From Bacteroides sp. (GTDB lineage: Bacteria; Bacteroidota; Bacteroidia; Bacteroidales; SM23-62), in contig JAUUZM010000262.1 of the NCBI GenBank assembly GCA_030589965.1, positions 1 through 5,030 on the forward strand: a DNA stretch of 5,030 bases, read 5' to 3'. Below are positions 1-5,030 of this stretch, piece after piece. Each line of letters opens with the position of its first letter. The stretch's first letter is position 1. The position numbers were made by a program, and so were the translations under genes. The notes under the pieces are model-generated. The model was not told the origin of the DNA, ran no database searches, and was given only the letters and a program-made list of their open reading frames with translations.

Positions 1-2580
1 AGGTATGTGGACTTCAGGAACATGTATAACACCCCTGCTGTATTCAATTTAAGTAATTCGCCTCATTTTCAATTTGATAACTGCTGGTTTGAGAACGCAA
101 ACTGCGATGATTATTTCTTCAGCCTAACGAACTGTTCAGCCAGGTTCGATTCAGTCAGCATTTCCGATATAAACGGGACCCACACAGATATTATATATTC
201 AAAAAATGGCCAGTTGGAGATCCTTAATTCCTCATTCAGGGGCATGAACCTCATCGGTACTTCTTATCTGATCAATGCATCCGGGTCTGATCTGAAGCTT
301 GAAAACTCAAAAATCCTTAACAACCATATTCCCGGTGGTTCAGCTGTATTCGGAAGCGGAGATGAAATGATCATGGGTAATTGCCTGCTTGCCAATAATA
401 ATATTTCTGGACAGAATGGTATAGTGATGGTTTATTCTTCCGGCGATTCATGGATATATAACAACAGCATAGTCAACAACAACAATAATAAGGGAAAGGT
501 GATTACTGTCAACAACATCTCACCTATCCCGTCCACGGCATATATAGCGAATAATATACTGCATAATAACAGCGGTACGGATGAAATAACCGGTCCACCC
601 ATATACATATACAATACCGGTGCGAACATACTGAACAATGTTCTGCCACTTGGCGCCGATTCCATTTTCACATCACAGGCCAGGGAAATTGTGATGAATA
701 ACAACATGGATACCCTGCCGGATTTCATTTCACCTACTGCAGGCAGAGGAGCTTATTATAATGCTGAGCTGGCAGACTGGGACCTTACGAAGTTTTCAGC
801 ATTGATTAATAAGGGCCTTCCTGAATTACCCGGCCTTTATCTTCCCGATGTAGATATGGCTGGACACCCCAGGAACATGTCCGGGGGAGTGGATCTCGGG
901 GCATTGGAAAACCAGGGAAGAGAATTGACCATCAACAGACAGCCGAATAACCTGTTGTTGTGTGAAGGGGATTCAGCCGTCATGATTGTGGAAGTCAACG
1001 ATACAGCATGGTACCAATGGTTCAAAGATGGGAATATTGTTCCAGGGGCTGTAAATAATGTACTTCATTTCGACTCTCTTACTTATGCCCACCAGGGCAA
1101 TTATTTTTGCAAAGTCCGAAACGGATTCGGAGAAATCAGCAGTAATCCTGCGTATATCCTGGTTAAACTCCCACCTCGGATTCAGACCACCATGACAGAC
1201 TACTGGGTCACCCAAGGTAAATCATTTACCATGGAAACCAGTTCCGCAGGAACAGAACCCATGGGTTACCAGTGGTTCAAAGACGGTATCCCCATCCCGG
1301 GGGCGATCTCCCCTGAACTGGGTATCTTCCCGGAGGATGAAACTATAGAGGGCATGTACACCATGACAACAACCAACAGTTGTGGTTCCGATTCAACCTC
1401 ACCCGCAAACGTATGGCTTGTACCACAGATTTGCATCGTAACCGTCGACCCGGAAACCGGGAATAACCTTATCGTTTGGGAAAAGAAATCCTCGGCGCCC
1501 ATCCTTTCCTATAATGTTTACCGGGAAAGCTCAGCAGCCGGTATCTATGACTTACTAAGCACTCAATCATTCGATGAGTTGAGCATTTATTCTGACAGCG
1601 TGGCAGATCCAACCGTTCAATCATACCTTTACAAAATCACCGCCTTTGATACGGCCGGGGTAGAAACAGATATCGACCTGTGCAAGCCTCACAAAACCGT
1701 TCACCTGATTGTTAATCCGGATGTACAAAACGATGTGACTAATCTACAGTGGGATTTTTATCACGGGTTCGAATACCGGACAAATATTATTTACCGGAGT
1801 CCTACCGGCCAGAACTTTGAGGACGTTTATTCCCTGTCCGCCAACAATAAATCATGGACTGACCGCGATCTGGACATTTCAAACCATTATTATCGCATTG
1901 CAGTGGTGAAACCTGATCCATGCTTCCCAACAGGGGGAAATAAAAAGAAAGGAACCGGACCCTATAACCATTCCCTTTCGAATATGGATGATAATAAGCT
2001 TAAGTCAGGGCAATTGCCACCCGATACAATCACCATCAGCAATAATACCATCACAGAGGAATATCCGGCCGGGACAGTGGTCGGAAAGCTGATGACGGCG
2101 GACCTGGATTCGGTGGATTCCCATGGTTATAAGTTTGTACCCGGGGAAGGGGATGATGACAACTTCAGCTTCACCCTGGCAGGCGACCTGCTGATGGCAT
2201 CCGTATCATTTGATTTTGAATCCCGGGAGGAGTATAGGGTCCGCATCCGGTCTACCGACGAAGCAGGCAATTATTGCGAAGTTCCATTTATCATTCAGGT
2301 CCTGGATATTGATGAAACAACTGGCCTGCCGATGCTTTATACAGGAGCAATTAAAGCCTTCCCTAATCCATTCAACCAGAAAACAACCATCACTTTCCCC
2401 AATCAGGCCGGAGAAACATACAAATTGATTCTGACGAATCTTTCAGGAAAGGTATACCAGATTGTGAATGATATTGCTACCTCAGAGTATGTCCTCGAAA
2501 AAGGTGATCTGAAGGATGGATTTTACTTCATTGAGTTAAGAGGTCCGAAATACTACCGTGGTAAAATAGTAATTGAATAG
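1..2580 (+). CDS. Modular T9SS-exported surface protein (beta-helix, Ig-like, FN3-like, cadherin-like), 5'-truncated
   Basis: The frame is open to the left edge, so the start and signal peptide are outside the window; the GTG at 7 and ATG at 22 are internal. Residues are counted from the codon at position 1. Residues 1-305 are Asn-rich short beta-strand repeats of a right-handed parallel beta-helix, closing with VDLGALE as in choice-of-anchor Q proteins. Residues 306-389 and 390-474 are two Ig-like domains sharing YQWFKDG; the first has the Cys pair 321/370, while the second has only Cys461. Residues 475-571 and 572-644 resemble fibronectin III domains (YNVYRE, IIYRS). Residues 676-772 are cadherin-like, with the calcium-type motifs DLDSVD, DFE and DIDE. 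Residues 780-859 are the T9SS type A sorting domain with FPNPFN at 787-792. The protein should cross the outer membrane by T9SS and be surface-anchored or released. Beta-helix folds often bind or cleave polysaccharide, but no catalytic residues can be assigned, so the substrate is unknown. An adhesin role is equally possible. Confidence 0.9.
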   Translation, partial: RYVDFRNMYNTPAVFNLSNSPHFQFDNCWFENANCDDYFFSLTNCSARFDSVSISDINGTHTDIIYSKNGQLEILNSSFRGMNLIGTSYLINASGSDLKLENSKILNNHIPGGSAVFGSGDEMIMGNCLLANNNISGQNGIVMVYSSGDSWIYNNSIVNNNNNKGKVITVNNISPIPSTAYIANNILHNNSGTDEITGPPIYIYNTGANILNNVLPLGADSIFTSQAREIVMNNNMDTLPDFISPTAGRGAYYNAELADWDLTKFSALINKGLPELPGLYLPDVDMAGHPRNMSGGVDLGALENQGRELTINRQPNNLLLCEGDSAVMIVEVNDTAWYQWFKDGNIVPGAVNNVLHFDSLTYAHQGNYFCKVRNGFGEISSNPAYILVKLPPRIQTTMTDYWVTQGKSFTMETSSAGTEPMGYQWFKDGIPIPGAISPELGIFPEDETIEGMYTMTTTNSCGSDSTSPANVWLVPQICIVTVDPETGNNLIVWEKKSSAPILSYNVYRESSAAGIYDLLSTQSFDELSIYSDSVADPTVQSYLYKITAFDTAGVETDIDLCKPHKTVHLIVNPDVQNDVTNLQWDFYHGFEYRTNIIYRSPTGQNFEDVYSLSANNKSWTDRDLDISNHYYRIAVVKPDPCFPTGGNKKKGTGPYNHSLSNMDDNKLKSGQLPPDTITISNNTITEEYPAGTVVGKLMTADLDSVDSHGYKFVPGEGDDDNFSFTLAGDLLMASVSFDFESREEYRVRIRSTDEAGNYCEVPFIIQVLDIDETTGLPMLYTGAIKAFPNPFNQKTTITFPNQAGETYKLILTNLSGKVYQIVNDIATSEYVLEKGDLKDGFYFIELRGPKYYRGKIVIE
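1012..1308 (+). repeat. Tandem Ig-like domain duplication, conserved core at an 85-codon period
   Basis: The core YQWFKDG followed by a PGA motif occurs at 1012-1053 and again at 1267-1308, exactly 255 bp (85 codons) apart. The first 21 nucleotides of the two cores match at 18 positions. This marks two adjacent Ig-like domains that probably arose by duplication. The second copy has lost the first cysteine of the usual Ig disulfide. Confidence 0.7.
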
Positions 2581-2773
2581 GCATGGAAAGAGGTGTTTGT
2601 TTATGAATGGAAGGACAGATTTGGATGATGCCCTAGAGTATCAAGCAGTAACGAATACTACAAAATAAGCTCTCAGCTGGTATCCAGACCGGGAAACTAT
2701 CAGTAGCGGCCTAAATGAAATCGAGGGGCATCACAGGCAGGATATTAATGTGCAGATTAGGTTGAAGTTTTGA
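2581..2773 (+). pseudogene. Possible decayed 3' end of an outer-membrane beta-barrel protein gene
   Basis: The gap after the + strand gene contains protein-like reading in two frames. Positions 2587-2625 read KEVFVYEWKDRFG and then hit TGA. From about 2621 the next frame reads DDALEYQAVTNTTK, hits a TAA at 2666-2668, and continues in the same frame as ALSWYPDRETISSGLNEIEG onward to a TGA at 2771-2773. The last residues, DINVQIRLKF, alternate hydrophobic and polar and end in Phe, the usual C-terminal strand of an outer-membrane beta-barrel. One frame change and one stop would join these pieces into about 60 codons. No ribosome-binding site or full gene is present. The remnant starts immediately after the upstream stop codon, so its 5' part was probably lost by rearrangement. 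The exact family cannot be named, and chance resemblance is possible. Confidence 0.35.
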
Positions 2774-2804
2774 TTATTCTGGAACTAATATCAGTCCTGC
2801 AATA

Positions 2805-4622
2805 TTACAGTTTAATAATCTTCTCAGTCCTTACAAAATCCCTTGACCCAACGGTAATAAAGTAGACTCCTTTTCTCAAGGATGAAAGGTCCATTTTAAG
2901 AGTTGGTCCTTCATAATAACTTCTGTAGATTATCTGGCCGTTAAGTGATACTATTTCTATAGAATATCTCTCCTGTGCTTTGGTCTGAATAATTATATGA
3001 TCTCTCGTTGGATTAGGAAAAATTTGAAAATGTTCAGTTGATATGTTATCTGGTTCAGATGTTAAACATAAATATGTGAAGTTACCATACTCATCCATTG
3101 GGCCGATGCATGGGTTTGAATCATCACCATCTGCTTCCTCGGGACTGTCAGGACAATGTGATGGTTTTGGTCCAATTCCCCAGTAATAATAGCCATCACC
3201 ATCATTGTCAGTACATAGAACATATGTGGAATCTAAAATCCGGGAGGTTACAGGCCCGTATAAGGAATATATGCGATAATTCACCATATCACCGATAATA
3301 TATGCATAACCATTGTCTCCCCAATTCTCACTCCAGCTGTTTTTGAATAATAAAGCGGTTTGACCAATATAGGGATCATTGGGCTGAATAGTAATCCAGT
3401 TAACTGTATCCTTATGTTTTGCAAGTTTAATGTGACTACCCTCTTCAAGTGTCTTGTAACCTACCAATTGCATGGTGTGGTACCAGGATGGAACCAGTGC
3501 AACTGTAGCACCATTCATAATTTCCTTTTTACAACAGGGTACAGAATTAATGGTAGAATCGTAATAGTATCCCTGCCAACTATCAATTTTAATACGTTCC
3601 GTGGGATTTTTACATATCTTGGAACAGGTCTGATCTGTTGCCGTGTATGGGAAGCAATCTTCCATTACAATTCCATATCCCCTTAAATGATTAAGTGCCA
3701 TACAAGGATTCCCCCCGAAACTACATCTTAGACCTGTACAAGACATTAGATTTTGTTCTGATAAATCATAATTCAGATTCCGGTTAAAATATTGATTTAT
3801 CAGTAATTCAACAGCAGCAGCTGTACCAAAAGCAGAACAGCTGCCACAACCTTTCTGGTTTTTCACTGAAGTAACCCAGTCTTTTCCATGCCTGTTCCTC
3901 CAGCTAAACTCATTCACATATTCAGGTTCTGAGGATTCCGGGCTTTCTGATTGTGTATCCCCTGATTTAAAATTATCCTCTGATCCTGGCAGTACAAAAA
4001 CACCTCCTACATAATATTCAAATCCCTGAAGATTGGGAACGTTTCCACCAAACATCCTCCTCTTTTCATGGTAAGATAATTTGGAGATTGAAGTTTCTCC
4101 AGCTACCCATTTTTGACCCTTATTTTGTATGTTCAGATTAATCCTGTCAATTTTATTTAAGGTTTGTTGATGCAATTGCTCTTCTCGAGAATCTGCCTTA
4201 TACTTGCACTCCTCACTCAGATTGATCTCTTTCAGATAGATCGATGCATCAACAATTTCAAAGCTTATTTGGTATGGTATAATATTATTTAACAGCGATG
4301 TCTCCTCTGCGACTTCATCCACTGAAAATTGCCATGATCCTGCCAGAATTGGATAGGTCTCATAAATGAGGAATTCATTATTATAGTTATCCATCAGGAT
4401 AATACGAACCAGACTGGAATCAGAATGCAAAGCAATGTCTCCTGAGATAGCCAATCTGCTGATACTGTTCTTTGTATTAAAGGGGAACAGGATCGTACTA
4501 CTTTCAAAGGCAGTATCCAGCTGGATTCTGGAAGAAATCTGGTTTTGCATGTCGAAGGCGGGTTCATGGGAATAAGACATGATTGGGACGAGTAAGAATA
4601 GAATCAGGCTTTTTTGTAACAT
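2805..4622 (-). CDS. Secreted papain-family (C1A) cysteine protease with T9SS sorting domain
   Basis: This is a 605-residue secreted endopeptidase that hydrolyses peptide bonds through a Cys-His pair. I chose the ATG at 4622 because it begins a signal peptide (MLQKSLILFLLVPIMSYS); the in-frame ATG at 4784 would add 54 residues encoded by intergenic repeats. Residues 20-165 match no family I recognise. Residues 165-195 (WVAGETS, then KRRMFGG) resemble the inhibitory propeptide of cathepsin B-like enzymes. The catalytic domain spans about 234-461: oxyanion Gln256, nucleophile Cys262 in CGSCSAFG, LSEQNLMSC, His382 in YHTMQLVGY, and Asn428 in KNSWSENWGDNGY. All four are present, so it should be active. 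The Trp that normally follows the nucleophile is Ser263. An Asp-rich segment (470-513) precedes the T9SS type A domain (530-605, IFPNP). No Shine-Dalgarno precedes the start, which is usual in Bacteroidota. It is convergent with the surface protein gene and downstream of an AraC-type gene. Confidence 0.93.
   Translation of the reverse strand: MLQKSLILFLLVPIMSYSHEPAFDMQNQISSRIQLDTAFESSTILFPFNTKNSISRLAISGDIALHSDSSLVRIILMDNYNNEFLIYETYPILAGSWQFSVDEVAEETSLLNNIIPYQISFEIVDASIYLKEINLSEECKYKADSREEQLHQQTLNKIDRINLNIQNKGQKWVAGETSISKLSYHEKRRMFGGNVPNLQGFEYYVGGVFVLPGSEDNFKSGDTQSESPESSEPEYVNEFSWRNRHGKDWVTSVKNQKGCGSCSAFGTAAAVELLINQYFNRNLNYDLSEQNLMSCTGLRCSFGGNPCMALNHLRGYGIVMEDCFPYTATDQTCSKICKNPTERIKIDSWQGYYYDSTINSVPCCKKEIMNGATVALVPSWYHTMQLVGYKTLEEGSHIKLAKHKDTVNWITIQPNDPYIGQTALLFKNSWSENWGDNGYAYIIGDMVNYRIYSLYGPVTSRILDSTYVLCTDNDGDGYYYWGIGPKPSHCPDSPEEADGDDSNPCIGPMDEYGNFTYLCLTSEPDNISTEHFQIFPNPTRDHIIIQTKAQERYSIEIVSLNGQIIYRSYYEGPTLKMDLSSLRKGVYFITVGSRDFVRTEKIIKL
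3084..3215 (-). other. Asp-rich putative metal-binding segment of the protease
   Basis: Protease residues 470-513 contain CTDNDGDGYYYWG, then SHCPDSPEEADGDDSNP and GPMDEYG. The DxDxDG loop resembles calcium loops of EF-hand, dockerin and thrombospondin type 3 repeats. The Cys-flanked Asp/Glu pattern recalls the putative metal-binding motif of MopE-like proteins. It links the catalytic domain to the sorting domain. A structural calcium role is inferred from the motif, not shown. Confidence 0.6.
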
Positions 4623-4655
4623 GTTCTTAAGTATTAAAGGTTTAACATGAGAAAA

Positions 4656-4746
4656 TGAGAAACTGGGATTGAGATGATGGGAATGAGTAAATTGGGAGAG
4701 GAGACCGTGAGAAACTGGGATTGAGATGATGGGAATGAGTAAATTG
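4656..4746. repeat. Exact 39-bp direct repeat, two copies, 52-bp period
   Basis: Positions 4656-4694 and 4708-4746 are identical over 39 bp and are separated by 13 bp (4695-4707). Each copy is itself built of short units starting TGGGA with TGAGA-like spacers (TGGGATTGAGATGA, TGGGAATGAGTAAAT). The period of 52 is not a multiple of three, so the frames open across it translate the two copies differently, which argues that the region is non-coding. It lies in the leader of the protease gene, 34 bp upstream of the chosen start. Its role is unknown; it could be a slippage-prone low-complexity tract, an intergenic repeat family or an RNA leader element. Confidence 0.9.
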
Positions 4747-4762
4747 TAATATGAAATTACAA
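4744..4762. promoter_or_regulatory. 19-bp palindromic site, candidate operator
   Basis: TTGTAAT and ATTACAA form a perfect 7-bp inverted repeat around the spacer ATGAA. The site lies about 120-140 bp upstream of the protease start and overlaps the last three bases of the second direct-repeat copy. The size and symmetry suit a dimeric repressor or activator. No convincing Bacteroidota promoter (TTTG near -33, TAnnTTTG near -7) could be placed beside it: TAATTTCA (- strand, 4759-4752) is the closest -7 match, but its nearest TTG is too close. The binding protein is unknown. Confidence 0.3.
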
Positions 4763-4817
4763 CCGGCGGAGGGCCAAAGTCCACCAGTTTTGTCCCAAAA
4801 AAGACAAGAAAAGTCCC

Positions 4818-4838
4818 AAAAGATTGATTCGATCAATC
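4818..4838 (-). terminator. Possible intrinsic terminator of the AraC-type gene
   Basis: Read on the minus strand, GATTGAT and ATCAATC form a 7-bp stem with a 3-nt loop (CGA). It is followed at once by TTTT and then by a T-rich stretch down to about 4797. It begins about 57 bp after the stop codon of the AraC-type gene, where a terminator would be expected. The stem has only two G-C pairs, so it may be weak, and the same inverted repeat could instead be a protein-binding site. Confidence 0.4.
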
Positions 4839-4885
4839 AAGCGTCAGTCAAATTCACATATTAAGGGGAAGGATAGCTTGGGGAT

Positions 4886-4915
4886 ATCCCGAAATCAGTT
4901 ATTCCGGGATTTTTT
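4886..4915 (+). terminator. Hairpin plus T-tract on the + strand, antisense to the end of the AraC-type gene
   Basis: ATCCCGAAA (4886-4894) pairs with TTCCGGGAT (4902-4910) apart from one A/C mismatch, with a 7-nt loop. The T run at 4910-4915 follows directly. This has the form of an intrinsic terminator for + strand transcription, yet no + strand gene lies between 2773 and here. The T run is also the complement of two Lys codons, so it may be a by-product of coding. Confidence 0.25.
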
Positions 4916-5030
4916 ATACTGGGATGGATTCACCCCAAAATATTCCCTGAATGAAAGGGCAAAGTGGGAAGGGTTTTGAAATCCCACTTCATACATGATC
5001 TGTGTTATGTTTTGTTTTCCGGCAAAAATG
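4895..5030 (-). CDS. AraC-family transcriptional regulator, C-terminal end only
   Basis: Reading the minus strand from the window edge to the TGA at 4895-4897 gives 44 residues. They include MYEVGFQNPSHFALSFREYF followed by GVNPSQYKKSRNN. This is the second helix-turn-helix of the AraC/XylS DNA-binding domain: a VGF motif, the recognition helix around NPSHFALSFREYFG, and the closing GVNPSQYKK. The rest of the gene lies beyond position 5030. The effector-sensing part is therefore unseen, and it could be a plain AraC regulator or the end of a Bacteroidota hybrid two-component system protein. It is on the same strand as the protease and 272 bp upstream of its start. The gap has a possible terminator and room for a promoter, so the two are probably separate transcription units. 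Regulation of the protease is possible but unproven. Confidence 0.85.
   Translation of the reverse strand, partial: IFAGKQNITQIMYEVGFQNPSHFALSFREYFGVNPSQYKKSRNN

Noticed and set aside
472..491. AAC/AAT-rich microsatellite-like tract.
   Set aside because: It encodes an Asn run typical of beta-helix ladders and stays in frame, so it is explained by the protein.
432..1502. Several open frames on the minus strand opposite the surface protein gene.
   Set aside because: They lie wholly within a strongly supported coding region and their translations show no domain or signal features. They are shadows of the real gene.
2797..2810. Imperfect palindrome CTGCAATATTACAG across the protease stop codon, considered as a terminator.
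   Set aside because: There is no loop, one mismatched pair and no T run. No convincing terminator was found for either convergent gene.
3098..3686. Open + strand frames opposite the protease gene.
   Set aside because: They overlap the catalytic and metal-binding coding sequence, and the His-rich and Cys-rich strings are by-products of the opposite strand.
4656..4746. Repeat-spacer-repeat layout as a possible CRISPR.
   Set aside because: Only two copies, a 13-bp spacer that is too short, internal short-period structure and no cas genes in view.
4623..4836. Open minus-strand frames upstream of the protease start, one extending the protease to 4784 and another at 4642-4836.
   Set aside because: Both are made largely from the direct repeat and low-complexity DNA; the shared QFTHSHHLNPSF string comes from the two repeat copies read in different frames. 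No plausible protein features.
4881..4890. GGGATATCCC, a perfect 10-bp palindrome just after the AraC-type stop codon.
   Set aside because: No loop and no T run on either side in the minus direction. It competes with the neighbouring hairpin and could easily be chance.

Overview
The window looks like chromosomal DNA of a member of the Bacteroidota. Two of its genes encode secreted proteins that end in a type IX secretion system (T9SS) type A sorting domain, each with the F-P-N-P signature, and that export route is restricted to the Bacteroidota. No rRNA, tRNA, phage, transposase or CRISPR material is visible, so the placement rests on the protein families.

Layout. (1) Positions 1-2580, + strand: the C-terminal 859 residues of a large modular surface protein whose N-terminus lies outside the window. 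It reads as a right-handed beta-helix, two Ig-like domains, two fibronectin III-like domains, a cadherin-like domain and a T9SS sorting domain. (2) Positions 2581-2804: a short gap between convergent genes. It holds what looks like the decayed 3' end of a gene for an outer-membrane beta-barrel protein, readable across one frame change and one in-frame stop. (3) Positions 2805-4622, - strand: a 605-residue secreted papain-family (C1A) cysteine protease with an intact Gln/Cys/His/Asn active site, a Ca-binding-like Asp-rich segment and a T9SS sorting domain. Its first in-frame ATG is at 4784, but the signal peptide begins at 4622. (4) Positions 4623-4894: the leader region, with an exact 39-bp direct repeat, a 19-bp palindromic site and a possible terminator for the gene upstream. 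(5) Positions 4895-5030, - strand: the last 44 codons of an AraC-family transcriptional regulator, cut by the window edge.

How they fit together. The two large proteins would share the Sec plus T9SS route to the cell surface or medium. One is probably a carbohydrate-binding, carbohydrate-cleaving or adhesive protein and the other a protease. They are convergent, so they are not one operon. The AraC-type regulator lies upstream of the protease on the same strand, separated by 272 bp, so it could regulate it, but nothing in the sequence proves this. I found no evidence of a wholly new system. The most unusual items are the gene remnant at 2581-2773, the repeat-bearing protease leader, and the departures from the usual papain motifs in the protease.
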